Assembly (NCBI GenBank): GCA_025330725.1
Contig: JAIWND010000039.1
Location: 62,001 to 126,000 of the forward strand
Source of the DNA: Chlamydoabsidia padenii
Lineage: Eukaryota > Mucoromycota > Mucoromycetes > Mucorales > Cunninghamellaceae
Reading direction: 5' to 3'
Length of the DNA stretch: 64,000 nucleotides
Shown: piece by piece, positions 10,544 to 22,454 of the stretch
Position numbering within the stretch: the first letter of the stretch is position 1
How the letters are laid out: each line of letters starts with the position of its first letter
The notes under the pieces: generated by a model
Told to the model about the DNA's origin: nothing
The model's database searches: none
The model's input: only the letters and a program-made list of their open reading frames with translations
Made by a program: the position numbers and the translations under genes

Positions 10544-12462
10544 CTATTTTTTCGACCAGAAAGTAGCATCATCCAAAGCCTTGTATAAATAGTCGTAGTG
10601 TGCAACTAAAGTAAATAAATAAAGTAGAATCAGTAAGTATACCAATAAGTATATCATTTTCCCTATAATGTCAGCAATTATTGTTTTGAAACTCACAGTT
10701 ATTGTGATTGGCATATTCGAGGTATACTAATTGCACCAACGACGAGGAGGAATTGTTGACCTTGGATTGTTTGGAACGAGTATATACCAGTGCTTCATTC
10801 TCTATTTGACGTACTTGAATCATCGGATCCTTTTCCATTTGCTGTTCATGAGGGAGGTGAGGATCCATACCGAGGACAACATAAAAGAGTCGTTTCGAGT
10901 GTATGGGCGGCATTTCAAAATCTTTGTTACCAGCAACGATCAAGATTGGACAATCTACATCCTAAAACATCACAAGTCATCATCAAGCTGGTCAGTTCAC
11001 ATGATTTACCTATTTCTTTCTTCTTCTTTACCGCAATTCGTGACAGGGAATCGAATTTAGATCTGACCCTTGTTTTCAGGAATTCTATTTCGGTTAAGTA
11101 TGGCAAATAATGAAAAAACCGAGTTAGTATAGTTATCTGTCGTGCAACTAACCTTCGTTCTTACCTTCTCCGATTTTTACCAGATCCAATATCCAAAATG
11201 GTCTCCAATTTCCAAGTAGTCGGTAGTCATGTACCGCTTCGTGCACCGAAGTGTATGCTGCTTGAACAACCAACGCATGCGGGGGAGTACCTAGTCAAAA
11301 GAAGAAGTTAGTGACTGCAAGTATTATATAGCCGGCATACCAATTTTTGTGAGATCATGCGCCAAAGTGGTTGCCACACCAGTGCCTAATGTATGTATAA
11401 ATATAAAAAAAGTCAGTAAGGTTTCTTTTACGGAATGTAATTGTGATAGTTTTACCTAAAGAGTGGCCAATAAAAGTGATCCTATTAGAGGGAACTAAGT
11501 TACAAAAAGTTAGTAATGCGGCTTTACTGCATGAATAAATAGATTGTACATACCTTTTTTGGAAATCAGCCAGTTATAAACAGCGCGAGCATCCAATTGT
11601 AGACCAGGTTCCGAAGGGAAACCGTCTATCAAACCTATCCAGTTAATTTCATAGGTACCTACTTTTTCTTTTTGTATATGACTTACCAGAATCACCGAAT
11701 CCTCGATAATCAAATGTAACAATGTTGAGTTTTGGATATCTTTTTAATAGGCTCTAGACATGGGAGACAATCATCGCGATGAGTTGTATCCTGCTCCTTT
11801 TATTATCATTACCTTGTAAAAGTCGACCCGGTAATCCGCTGCCCTACTACGTGAGTTCCCATGGAAATAAATCACCGTATCATGATCATGATCCATCAGG
11901 GCAGCATCGTAAATAGATTCATCTACTTGTTCCTTTTCGCGCAAGTCTTGTTTGTCGTAGTATTCACTTGGTAGTATATGCCAAACACCTGTCATATTGA
12001 TAAAGTTGGTTAGTTTTTGCTAAAGGATCTTAATTTTGAATCCTCTATTTACCAAGAGTCACATTGTCTGGTGTTGTGATCTTGATGTTCCTAACAGAGT
12101 TGTCTATAAAACAAAAAACAGTTTAGGTCAATCAACATGTAGGTTAACCAACTTACGAGCGAACCCATAATGTTCAGGAAGATGGAATTTCGGATAGAGA
12201 GGGAAACGAATCCAGTTACAGAAGATAAGTCTATTAAATAAGTAAAAAGAGTTAAAACACGTATACTGTAGCCTGTGATGGTGATGGGGGCCACTTACAT
12301 GTCTTGAGTGGTGTGGAAGCAGCCAAAAAGGGGAATCACCTATGTATATATATATAAAAGTAAAGTGAGTAAAAGCTTTTGAAAAAAACTAAACCCCATT
12401 ATTACCAAATTTATGGAGACTACAAACACGAGTGATATTACAGCCAAACGAAGAAGGCTCAT
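10544..12462 (-). CDS. ABHD12: ABHD12-like alpha/beta hydrolase (lysophospholipid lipase)
   Basis: About a dozen small exons reconstruct an ABHD12-type serine hydrolase. It starts with a hydrophobic anchor (MSLLRLAVISLVFVVSINL, exon 12462-12406). Then come TLGVWHILPSEYY, the oxyanion-region VIYFHGN, FDYRGFGDS, the nucleophile elbow GHSLG (exon near 11470), the acid in VAGNKDFEMP and the His in FAHYDYLYKA, which falls in the last exon ending at 10544. Family enzymes are membrane lysophosphatidylserine or lysophospholipid lipases, active site on the lumenal or extracellular side. The frame is unbroken over all joins I checked. The ABHD12 assignment is strong; the exact substrate is inferred. 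Confidence 0.87.
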
Positions 12463-12837
12463 TATGTTCGTTTAATGTAAAATAGAGGAAAGAAAAGTAC
12501 AAAAAAGCCAGGGCAAACGAAGGACCCTTTTATATTTCAATATCCGCCTCCGATCCTCCAGCCGATAGTTTGTACATACAGTTGTTGCCATGGATTTGGT
12601 ACCCAGTATATATAAACAAGTTGCCATTACAAATAACATATATATATATATTCCATCATGTAAAAGAGTAACATATGGGAAGAATAGATCAAAACAACAA
12701 TAATAACAGCAGTATGTATACACATACAGTTTTTTAATTAGATGAATGATAGATAATAAGGGATGGGGGGAGATTAAGTGGTTATATGATTTAAAGGGAA
12801 TGAGATTCAAAATATCATGTCAAGATCTATTCTACAA
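12463..12837. other. Intergenic region
   Basis: Tandem spacer between two minus-strand genes with TA and GTAT-type simple repeats around 12635-12730. No gene seen. Confidence 0.45.
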
Positions 12838-13218
12838 CTATGCGTTTTCTTCTGCAGCAGCCTTAGCCTTGAGTTCTTCCAATCGTTGTCGGTTTCGTTT
12901 TAACAGGATACGGTTTACATTGGCTTTTTCGATATCAGCCATATCCTTCCAGTTGTTAATACGACTCAAGGTACCATCAGAATTGACAACTTCAACAAGA
13001 CAAGTAAAAAGATTAGTACACGGATTTCCCCTATATTAGATCTGTTTTTTATATAAATTACCAACAGGACCAAGTTCCTTGAGTTTGTAGGTATCATCCA
13101 CACCCACTTGTTCAACCGTTTCTTCAGCACACGCAGGTAAGGCAAGCATTGGTTTTGATTCAGAGGACATTATTGCTCGAGAGGGGTGATAGAATCGTTT
13201 GGAAAGGTTTCGAAACAT
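12838..13218 (-). CDS. Small conserved protein, probably mitochondrial
   Basis: Two exons, 13218-13062 and 12989-12838, give 102 residues. The region DGTLSRINNWKDM followed by EKxNVxRILLKRNRQRLEEL looks like a conserved small module I have seen in fungal and plant hypothetical proteins, but I cannot name it. The upstream Met is chosen because it adds MFRNLSKRFYHPSRAI, a basic, acid-free presequence; a second Met 48 bases downstream (13170) would remove it. A mitochondrial role is therefore inferred. Confidence 0.65.
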
Positions 13219-14921
13219 GTACCAAAAAAAAAAAAAAAGCAAAAGCAACAAATGGAAAAGCAAAGAAAAAATCAACTCAAAATCAATCGCCGATTTAAAA
13301 TGCAACGAATACGCTGGAAGATACAATGTTTACCATATGATACTGACTTCATACTAAAAAAAAAAAGTGACCTATAAGGAGAACTTAATTTGTATTGATT
13401 CGCTTAGAATGAACTGCATGAATTCTTGGCTAACACATCGCGGCAATAATGATCTATTCTATTTACAATTCCGCTTTTTTTTAAATACCCGCAATCAGTT
13501 GATATCAAGACATTGCAAATCTTTTCCAATTTCCGTTTCTCTCTTCCCTTTGTTTTTTAAAACCATGCTTGGAGGTAAAAAAACATACAAAGCCCTCTTT
13601 CCCCTCCCACTTCGTATTCATCTCTTTAGCTTGTCCTTTGTCATGTTATTATAGCAGTTCTTTAATGCGTTAAAAAAAATTCTGCTGATGTGATTCCCTC
13701 TCTGTTGCAACATCATTTTTTCTTTTTTTGCCTTTTTTTTACTAAAGAATAGTACAAGGTGGGCGGACGTCGTCTTTTGTGATGTCTGGAATTTATGTTG
13801 ACGGCTGTATTCCCCAATTTCCGATAACAAAGTATTGTGCCAAGGTAATAACTTGAAAAAAAAAAAAAGGAAACAGGGGAATTTATACTTGTTTTTGTTT
13901 TTTTAGAATGATGGAGGTACTAGGGCTAGGGGTGCCTCGCTTAATCTGTGCAAGCGACTGTGAATCTTGTGGACTGGGCCAATCGGTGTTACCTTGCACC
14001 CTTCTTCCTCCTCTATGGGAGGTGGGGGTGTGGGGATATCCGCCTGTATTAGGCGATTCAAGGGGGGGGGTGTTTCTTCTTTGGAAGGGGCTTCGGAAGA
14101 CTTTTGGAAATCACTTCTGGAATTGGCCATGGAAAAGAAAAAAATTGGCCGGCATCCTCTCTGGCCAGTGGGTGGGCAGGAACAAAATGTCAACTTGGTT
14201 CAGTGTAGTGACATTGAGCCGAGTCTCCTATTGGCGGTCAAGATTGGGTTGCTGCCTCTGGTTAGTCATGGATGGTACCAAGGAAAAAAATGATACCGGG
14301 GGGGGGTTGAAGGTCTTTACATGCGAAAGTATCTTCCTCTCCGGTTGGGGGACGGATGGAGTTTGTCGACGTCATGAGTCGGTAAAAAGGATCATCATAT
14401 GCATGGTCCCCGTCCTCCCTCCTTTAATAAAACGCGAAAATTACTTTTATCGTTTAATAAAACTTTTTTTTTTAAAAAAATTTTCGTCTTGACTTTTGGA
14501 TGGTGTTTGTATAGTTTGATTGCGTGCTACATAGGGTGATTGGTTGACTGATAGACTTGTCTGCCGGCAACGGAAGTATCCGAATCTTCATTAACACGAT
14601 AGTCTGGAAAAGGCCTGGAAAGTCTGGAAACGGTCAACACAAATGTAGCAATTTTTTGTCATAAATCAGTAATTTACAAGGTGTTTGGATGGATTTGCCA
14701 TCTATTTCCACCTTTTCCACAAAAAAAAAGGGGGTCCGCTTTCGGGAAGCTAGATATTTACATTTTTAGGCATCGCCGTTGTCGACCCACATGGTCGAAA
14801 ACCCCTTCACCCCTACAGACTATACATTCCTTCCGACGATGACATATATATTGGATGAAAGTAAAAGATGGTTTATTTTATTAGATTATTATTTACTACA
14901 ATCATTATATCTATCAGATAG
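13219..14921. other. Long spacer with a G-rich segment and an uncertain minus-strand ORF
   Basis: 13900-14400 is clearly G-richer on the plus strand than its surroundings, with G runs of 7-8 at about 14062 and 14299. The minus strand there has an open frame of 96 codons (14193-13903) whose Pro/Glu/Ser-rich translation (from MANSRSDFQK) is protein-like, but I found no convincing splice joins upstream. A GCGGGTATTTAAA-like site sits near 13480 (minus). A TTTATT string (AATAAA on minus) near 14870 may serve the next gene. No gene is called. Confidence 0.4.
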
Positions 14922-15511
14922 CTAGATGGGTGGTGATAAAGAAGTGGAAGGGGACGGAGATGAATATGGTGATGATGATCGTTGGGCACGACTACGTTTT
15001 CGTGATCCACCGCTGTTGATGGGATCAGACACCGTGACAACCCTAAAGTTTTGTCTACTGTGCATAATAAAAGAAGGAATTCAATATCGTTTTTGATACT
15101 TCAAGTGTCGGATAATAATTACTTAACTTGTGCTGGTAGCATTTGGAGACGACGAGGCTGATGGCTTAATCAATAAAGATATAAAGTTAGTATGGTCATG
15201 GTATTATGTTTTTGTACATTACCTGTGCAGGGTACTTGACAAGGAAGTAAGTATATTTATGTCCCCAAGTTTTGTCCAACCATGCTCTTGCCAGATTCTT
15301 GCTATTGCCATCATAACGGACTAGTTCGTATCAGAATAACGAAGCTTCATCCACAAAGCTGTCAATACTTACCTTTTTGATACCCTCCAATTGCTTGTTG
15401 TATTTGAGTGATAGCGTTTCCTGCTGTTGGCACCTTTGATATCACCTGGATTCGTTAAGTATTCAAATCATTGATTACCAAGTGCATGTTGATAGGATCC
15501 ACTTTTTCCAT
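14922..15511 (-). CDS. Unknown small protein with basic Ser-rich tail
   Basis: I do not recognise this gene. Exons 15511-15479, 15445-15373, 15320-15223, 15157-15123 and 15057-14922 join in frame to 124 residues. The core (about 8-75) has AITQIQQAIGGYQK, RYDGNSKNLARAWLDKTWG and YTYFLVKYPAQP, which looks like one compact domain; the tail holds SGGSRKRSRAQRSSS and many SP pairs, suggesting a nuclear protein. A competing acceptor 7 bases upstream (exon from 15164) instead gives an 81-residue form ending at 15123. Splicing is therefore uncertain and the role unknown. Confidence 0.55.
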
Positions 15512-17115
15512 TGGAAGAGCAAGAGATTTTTCTGTTTGTTTATTGTATTGTGTAGTAGAGGGGAGATCATTAAAGAAGGAGAAGAGGCCAATATCTGTGG
15601 TTGAACTTGAATTGATCCCACTTATTGACTCATTTATGCCCCTGGAATGCTAAGAGCATCTCCAATGATAGAGTAACTCCCAATGGTTACCTTCTGAAAA
15701 CAATCGATTGAATATTAAAATTAGACAACCGGAATTTCAATAAAGTTTTATGGGTGACTCCAACAGTTTACATTGAATGATTGTGTTTGAAAAATTTCCA
15801 CCGATCAATGGCAAGGGGCGGCGAACAAAAGATGCACAATCAATCGAATGTCACCAAGGTAACCGTTGAAGGAAGTTTTTTTTTTATCAGCGCTTATTCA
15901 ATCAAACGTAAACCCAAATTGAATATCACCGTTAGAGATGCTCTAAGAAACTAGAGGTGCCCTGGATTACCAAAAAAATCAAAGAAAGAAGAAGGTTACA
16001 AACATCTCGTTTTTTTTCTTTTCTTCTTCAATCTTAACTTTTCATGATTATCATTAGAAATCGACAAACTTGTAGGATTTTATGTAAATCCAATCGACAA
16101 ACCAAGGCAAGATTTTTATTCCAAAATTGGAAACCTGAACCTATAAAGGGTCCTAGCAGTGTAGACTTACTGTAAACCTGTGCATTTTTTTATGACCCTT
16201 CTACTTACTGTATTACTTACGCCCCTTATTCCTCATTTCCTTATCACCATGTCCCAAATAGAATTTGATTTCATTGGCTCACCGATTGATTTTGGTATGT
16301 TCATATCTTTTTAGAACACTTTTATCTTCCGTTTTCTTTCAGGGGGTATATCTGACTTGATCCTTTTCCATTTTTGGTTGAAAAATCTGGACTTCAAGCT
16401 TTTTTTCTGGATCTTTTGATGCCTATTGGTATATGGGTAACTGAAATGCCTTGCATCATAATACGTCCATATAAGTATGGTGAGTATTGATCCTGGCGCC
16501 AGTTACAAGGGCGGTGGGATCTCAAAGTTGTATTTCTTTGAATTGAGGTCCAGTAGGCAAATCATGCTCGGGATACCATCCCGAAGCTAGTGGATCATTT
16601 TGGACACAAGGGCGGTACAGTTTTCAACAGAGTACTGTAAAAACAGGCACCTAAAATATTGTATACAGACACACATAATTCTGCAAGTTATGTAAGACAA
16701 TAGATGACCATTTTTATTATTCTACAAGATTGTTAACTGATACTACTACTAATCTAATACTAAAGACAATCAGTGTGATTAGATCTTGATCGAGAGCACC
16801 TAGTTAAAAAAAAAAAAAAGACAAGACCTACATTTCCCCCCTATATAACGTTCACCCTCACAAAAGACAACCCATCATCACCACCGCAACACAACAATCC
16901 ACCACCAGCACAAACAGATAACCCATCATCAGCACAATAAGCACACAAACCGCAAACATTATTGCATGCCCAAGTTGAGATGATACTGCGCCTAAGCACA
17001 GGTGCTTTGCATACGATAATAAAAAAACATAAAGTTTTTATTATATGATAAGAATGCAAAGGTTCATAACAACATCAGAGAGAGAGACCACACCAGGTAG
17101 ACCAGAGACCAACAT
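15512..17115. other. Spacer holding a MITE and possible gene remnants
   Basis: Contains the MITE at 15654-15943. Near 16250 an ATG opens MSQIEFDFIGSPIDFG before a GTATGT donor, but the following exon hits a stop at once; 16484-16590 reads SIDPGASYKGGG in one frame and then stops. These look like remnants of a repeated gene but cannot be placed. 16840-17100 is CA/ACC-rich with no gene. Confidence 0.4.
15654..15943. mobile_element. Putative PIF/Harbinger-like MITE, 290 bp
   Basis: Left end GAGCATCTCCAATG and right end (inverted) GAGCATCTCTAACG form terminal inverted repeats of about 14 bases with few mismatches. Both sides carry TAA (15651-15653, 15944-15946), the 3-bp TWA duplication expected for Harbinger-type insertion. 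No coding capacity. Internal subrepeats resembling GGTTACC/ACTCCAA flank the ends. Classification is from termini and duplication only. Confidence 0.65.
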
Positions 17116-17691
17116 CTATTCTTCGTCATCTTCGGCATCATCACCACCAGCGGCAGCAGCAGCCCGCTTTCTCTTGCAACGACCAGCACGACCACCACCA
17201 TAGGGAGAAGTCAAGGCAAAATCGATATGCTTTTGAGATTCCAAACGGACGACAAAGGAAGGCACATTGACGATTTGCTTACCAACACGGATGTGACGTT
17301 GACGGATTAAGACACGGGCATGATGGATAGACTTGGCGAGACCAGACTTGAAGACTTGAGTTTGAAGACGACGTTCCAAGAAATCTTCAATCTTGAGACC
17401 CAAAACGTAATCGAGCTTCATACGATCTTCGGTCAAAACACCGATACGGACTAGACGGCGAATCAAGGCGTTACCTTCAAAGAGACGCTTGGGGTCCTTT
17501 TCATCCAAAGTCAAAAGTTCACGAGCAGCACGACGGATCTTGGACAAAGTCAATCCCACACGCCAGACTTCCTTCTTGTTCTTGAGACCATATTCACCAA
17601 CCAATTTCAATTCTTGATCCAAACGAGCGGATTCAAAGGGACGCTTGGGCACCTTGTAGGTCTTGCTGTAAGTACGAGAAGCACCAGTCAT
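17116..17691 (-). CDS. RPS9: 40S ribosomal protein S9 (uS4)
   Basis: 191 residues in a single exon, the usual length. The N-terminus [20 protein letters not shown], the S4 RNA-binding domain ([30 protein letters not shown]) and the C-terminal [15 protein letters not shown] segment match eukaryotic uS4. It binds 18S rRNA and helps nucleate the small subunit and guard decoding accuracy. It stands out from neighbours by lacking introns in the coding region. It is divergent from RPL21, with which it may share a control region. Confidence 0.97.
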   Translation of the reverse strand: MTGASRTYSKTYKVPKRPFESARLDQELKLVGEYGLKNKKEVWRVGLTLSKIRRAARELLTLDEKDPKRLFEGNALIRRLVRIGVLTEDRMKLDYVLGLKIEDFLERRLQTQVFKSGLAKSIHHARVLIRQRHIRVGKQIVNVPSFVVRLESQKHIDFALTSPYGGGRAGRCKRKRAAAAAGGDDAEDDEE

Positions 17692-18053
17692 GATGTAATT
17701 AGTAAGAGGAAGAGAAAGAAGGAAGAGGGAGGGAAGAGGAAAAACAAAAAAAAAGATATAGGGAGAAATTCACATCCCGACGAAAATTTTTCTCGATGGA
17801 TGTCTATTGGCTAGCTGTCCAAGCCACTAGGTCCCAACCGTCGTGAAAAAAAGGTTCCTTCCAAAAAAACTTTTTTGCGGTTCCTTCTCTTTTCCACATT
17901 ATAGACTCGTCAGGTAAAGATGGATGCATACAAAAGTCAATAATCCTCTCTTTTGCTACTCATCACGACTAAAACGATATGGAATGTAACCGATTCGATT
18001 GCTTCAATTGTTGTTTTATTGTGAATGGGTGAATACAAGTGTACTAACTTGAT

Positions 18054-18094
<41 letters not shown>

Positions 18095-18099
18095 ATAGA
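17692..18099. promoter_or_regulatory. Divergent promoter between RPS9 and RPL21
   Basis: 408 bases between two ribosomal protein starts. A probable 5'-UTR intron of RPL21 ends here: TACTAAC-like branch site near 18043, a 37-base T tract and TAG just before the ATG. Co-regulation of the two genes is inferred from layout. Confidence 0.5.
18057..18093 (+). repeat. 37-base T homopolymer
   Basis: Uninterrupted T run acting as an extreme polypyrimidine tract six bases before the RPL21 start codon. Confidence 0.9.
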
Positions 18100-18821
18100 A
18101 TGCCTCACTCCTTCGGTCGTACGTATCATCACTCGTTTATATAATGATCACTTTATCATTGTTACTCACTCCAACATTGTCTTTATTATATAGTTCGTGC
18201 TCGCACCCGCCACATGTTCTCGCGCAACTTCCGCGAACATGGTGCCATTCCTTTGTCCACCTACTTGAAGACCTACAAGGTTGGAGACATTGTTGATATC
18301 AAGGCCAACGCTGCTGTCCAAAAGGGTATGCCTCACAAGTTCTACCACGGGTAAGTCTCAAAAAAAATGAAGGGGGGAATACATACTTTATACTCATCCT
18401 CTTATATATATATATATATAAATCTAATCTAGTCGTACTGGTGTTGTCTACAACGTCACCAAGTCTGCTGTCGGTGTGATCATCTACAAGAAGGTCGGTA
18501 GCCGTTACATGGAAAAGCGTGTGAACCTCCGTATCGAACATGTCAAGCACTCCAAGTGTCGTCAAGAATTCTTGGATCGTGTCAAGGAAAATGCTCAAAA
18601 GAAGATTGATGCTCGTGCTGCTGGTGGTAAGTAGTGATTTTGGTGGGATCGTGGTATATACATATATACATTTTGACTAACTTGAATTTATTGTTATGTA
18701 ACTTCTAGTCAAGGTCAACCTCAAGCGTATCCCTGTCCAACCTCGTAACGCTCGTCATGTCTCCACTGCTGATAATGTCCCTCAAACCATCACTGCTATC
18801 CCTTACGAAACTCTCTTGTAA
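18100..18821 (+). CDS. RPL21: 60S ribosomal protein L21 (eL21)
   Basis: Exons 18100-18118, 18194-18350, 18433-18626 and 18709-18821 give exactly 160 residues, the family length. Hallmarks: [59 protein letters not shown]. Structural protein of the large ribosomal subunit. The first exon codes only six residues, a common pattern for fungal ribosomal protein genes. AATAAA lies about 45 bases after the stop. Confidence 0.96.
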
Positions 18822-19175
18822 ACTCGATTCTAGTATGGTTTATATTGTCTTTGTAACTCGACATCAATAAAAAAAAAGAAAAAGTTTATCCTTTTTGTTG
18901 AACATGATCTTTTGTCTGTGTGGGGTGTGGGTGGGGGGGACTCTCTCATATATATATATATATATATAGGCTGCAACAGATCAAGAATCTGTCAATGGGA
19001 TTTGTCAATCGATCTTCTCCAACAAAGGTAAGGAGAACCCAATATGATAAGACACTTGGATTTAACCTCCCGTCTCTCTTTTTAACCTGACTCCTTTTTT
19101 TAACCTTACTCTTACTTTTTATATCTTTCTTCCTTATTCCTCTTCTTATTTACTTTACTCTCTAGCTAACCACCA
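18822..19175. other. Intergenic region, RPL21 3' end and G-beta promoter
   Basis: Contains an AATAAA signal near 18867, a G-rich patch, and a TA repeat at 18947-18968. T/C-rich tracts lead to the next ATG. Confidence 0.5.
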
Positions 19176-20430
19176 ATGAACGATGAAGCTCAAATGGATC
19201 TTCGGATCGCTGCTGCAAAACGTCAAGGCGACACTCTCAAGGAAAGGATCAAGCAACGAAGAGAAGCCTTGACTGATACCACACGTAAGTCTAACGCACA
19301 CATAATAAAATATAATAAAAAAAAAAAATGGAAAGCAAACTCAATGTCTTTTTCTCCTAGTAAAAGACATGGCCAAGGAGGTGGACTCATTACCGAGGAT
19401 GACATTGAAGACCCGGCGGACTTTGAAAGGACACTTGGCGAAGATCTACTCTATGCATTGGTCCAACGACAAACGACACTTGGTATCTGCCTCACAAGAC
19501 GGAAAGCTGATTGTCTGGGATGCCTATACTTCCAACAAGGTTCATGCGATTCCTTTACGATCCTCTTGGGTTATGACTTGCGCCTACTCACCTTCAGGGG
19601 ACTTTGTGGCCTGTGGTGGTTTGGACAATATCTGCTCGATTTACAACCTCAAGACTAGAGATGGGCCTGTACGACCTGCTCGTGAATTGTCTGCTCATAC
19701 TGGTTACCTTAGTTGTTGTCGATTCATCAACGATCGTCAAATCCTATCTGCTTCTGGTGACATGTCTTGTATGCTTTGGGATATTGATGCTGGGGTCAAG
19801 ATTGAAGAATTCTTGGATCATGGTAGTGATGTGATGAGGTAAGAAAAAGAGGGTAAGTGGGTAAAGAAACAAACAGACAGACGAAAAAAAAAATGGGCAT
19901 TCACTTGCTTTTTATCTAGTCTCTCACTTGGTCCTTCTCCTCATCTATTTGTCACTGGTGCTTGTGATGCAACTGCTAAAGTATGGGATATTCGTACTAG
20001 TCAATGTGTACAAACATTTACTGGTCATGACTTGGATATCAACTCGGTGCAATTCTTCCCTAATGGTCATGCATTTGCGACGGGCTCGGATGATGCAAGT
20101 TGCCGGCTATTTGATTTACGTGCGGATTGTGAACTCGGGGTGTACTCGGACGATTCGATTCTCAGTGGCATCACTTCCATCGCCTTTTCTTCCTCGGGTC
20201 GATTGCTGTTTGCTGGGTATGATGATTATAACTGTCTAGTATGGGATGCGCTGAAGAGTGAACGGGTGGCGACGCTGATGGGGCATGATAATCGTGTCTC
20301 CTGTTTGGGTGTAGCCAGTGATGGTTTGGCACTTTGCACTGGTAGTTGGGATTCTACTTTGAAGGTGAGGGCTGTTGTGGATGAAAAGTACTCTATTGAC
20401 CTCTTTTTTTTTTCATAGATCTGGAACTGA
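19176..20430 (+). CDS. Heterotrimeric G-protein beta subunit
   Basis: Exons 19176-19284, 19361-19838, 19920-20364 and 20419-20430 give 347 residues. An N-terminal coiled coil (about 1-45, for gamma-subunit pairing) leads into seven WD repeats: [56 protein letters not shown], ending with the terminal IWN that is encoded by a 12-base last exon. Gbeta proteins end in IWN, which confirms that small exon. Acts at the plasma membrane downstream of GPCRs in pheromone, nutrient or morphogenesis signalling. Confidence 0.96.
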
Positions 20431-20956
20431 TTCTACCTACATAGTAATATTTAGTTTATTGCCCCTAGTTTTATAGTTTTATTAGCTTGATTTTTAATTC
20501 ATTTAAAATAAAATAGAATCTCTGATTAACCAATTACTTTGAGCATCATCTGCATAGTATTCACGAAATTGGAATCCCGCTTGGGGTTCCCCTGCATAAA
20601 TTTCACAGAATTAACGTCCCGATGTCGATAATCGGCTTCTTATGTATGTCAAGTCTTTAAACTGGGCAGGCTCTTGACAACCGTAATCATGATTTGAATT
20701 CCGTGTAGAGTCAATACTTTATTTCATACTTGATTACAAATCCCATTACACATTTGTGAATCCTACCACATGAAGAGTTGAATCATTACAAAAGGGGATC
20801 ATGTTTGTGTATTAACAAAAATATACCCATTCAATTAATTTACTTTACTATTTTATCAAGTTCATTATATATATGTGAGATGAGAGATATAAAACTATAT
20901 GTAGTGGGAGGGGGTCTAATTCTACTGTATGAAGAGGACGTATACAAATCATAAAT
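20431..20956. other. Convergent 3' spacer
   Basis: Between tail-to-tail genes; has AATAAA-like sequence near 20508 and otherwise nothing recognisable. Confidence 0.45.
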
Positions 20957-22170
20957 CTAAGCATCTAAAGGATTGGGAAAGTTTAAAAAGGGTGTCCGTA
21001 ATGGATCATCAAGCAACAGATTCTTGAATGCCTTGTAATGATGATTGAGACTTGAGTGTGAATGGATTTTGTAAACCGTACCAAGACAACCAGTTTCAGT
21101 AGGCACACTATAAAACACTCGAGCAATTCTTGAATGGACAAGAGCCATTGCACACCTTAAAATAAAAGCAGACAAAGAGTGAGTTACATCCATCTCTCTC
21201 TTTTTATATATACATTCATTCAACTTACATTGCACAAGGTTCATGAGTCACATAAGCATCATACCCACTACAGAGATAGGCCAGAGTCTCGTCGTCCTGT
21301 TGCTTCCTTTTGGACCCTTTATTTTGTCGTTCATTACTAGCAATCAGATCGATACAATTCATAACCGCATGATGAAGTGGATGACCAAGATGCCTGGAAT
21401 CCGATGCTTGAGCCAAGACAGTATTCGTTTTCGGATCAACAATACGTGCAAACACATCCAATCCACCTTTTTCCCTTGTTGTCATCGTCATCAATTGTAG
21501 CATATGATCTTGTACTAGATCCACATCCTGGCGTGTCCATTTTGGGTCCTGTCGGGGATCTTCTCGGTAGTTGACTGGCCAGATCGAATTCCATTCTGTA
21601 AACTGAGTCTTGTTTTTGGGTGGATAATGTGGTACACCAAGTGGTTGAGGATCAATATGTATGTCGTGTTGCTGGGCCAGTTGTTTCAGATCGTCCAGAT
21701 TCACATGGTCACAGAGACAGAGAATGGTCGTCAAAGTAAGTTCGTCTCGAGATATATATATATATATAGTTAGATAGATATTATTGTTAGTTGCCAAGTT
21801 GGATAGATTGATTGTACTTACTTGTATCTGGTGAAGTCACCCTTTTGATTCTTTTGCAGTGTTCTAAATGTTCTAATGGAGGCAAGTGGTTCTGTATAAA
21901 TCTATTCAAGTGAAGAAGATTAATAACAGATCCAAAGAGTTGATGTGTTACTTACTTGAGCAATTGATTGGTATATTTCGGTTCTACCCGAGTCACATAG
22001 ACTTGAGTGAGTTCCAGTGATCTAGTATGTTCATCAGATAGCACTTCTTCAAAAGGCCATTCAGTTCGTGGAAGGAAGGATTCCTTTGGAGGCATGTCAA
22101 ACGAGGAAGAGGAAGAGGCGACAACGGGAAATGGATATTTTTTATCCTCAACAATTTGAAATCCCGCCAT
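20957..22170 (-). CDS. TAD3: tRNA adenosine-34 deaminase subunit Tad3/ADAT3
   Basis: Exons 22170-21956, 21901-21822, 21745-21229 and 21155-20957 give 336 residues. The deaminase domain shows HPLHHAVMNCID, where the usual catalytic HAE is HAV, the hallmark of the non-catalytic Tad3 partner, and the zinc ligands HEPCAMCAMALVHSRI, completed across the last intron. It pairs with Tad2 to make inosine at the wobble base of tRNAs, which is essential. The N-terminal ~130 residues fit the Tad3-specific tRNA-binding extension. Divergent from the lipoate ligase, 284 bases apart. Confidence 0.93.
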
Positions 22171-22454
22171 GGGCAGGGTGGGAAAAAAAAGCCCGTGTCT
22201 CTCCTTAAATCACACACTCTAAAAAGGTTCTTACGTTTTATCGCATGAATGCCTGCCTTTTTATTTAAATACACACTCTTAAAACGATAAACTTGTCTAC
22301 CAAAAGCTCTACTTTGCCAAAATCAAGGACAACATAAAAAAAGTAAGTGTCATTTTCCTTGTCCGACTCTTAAACAGAAGACTCACTTTCTTTTCTTTTT
22401 TCTTTTTTTCTCTCTCTTTTTTATCATCACCATCCTTATCAACATCTCGATTTC
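22171..22454. promoter_or_regulatory. Bidirectional promoter, TAD3 / lipoate ligase
   Basis: The only space between two divergent starts. T/C-rich tracts precede the plus-strand ATG; no TATA box or named site is clear. Confidence 0.5.

Noticed and set aside
10731..11110. Two plus-strand ORFs of ~107 codons
   Set aside because: Antisense to exons of the ABHD12-like gene, which have catalytic motifs and splice sites.
13908..14492. 194-codon plus-strand ORF in the G-rich patch
   Set aside because: Trp/Gly/Cys-heavy translation caused by G runs, no domain, and the opposite strand reads more like protein.
16484..16590. SIDPGASYKGGG reading frame resembling a transposase-like DPG motif
   Set aside because: Too short, no upstream join, stop soon after; noted only as a possible remnant.
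22140..22170. CGGGATTTCAA at the TAD3 start as another promoter motif copy
   Set aside because: It is the coding sequence for MAGFQI on the minus strand and differs at one key position.
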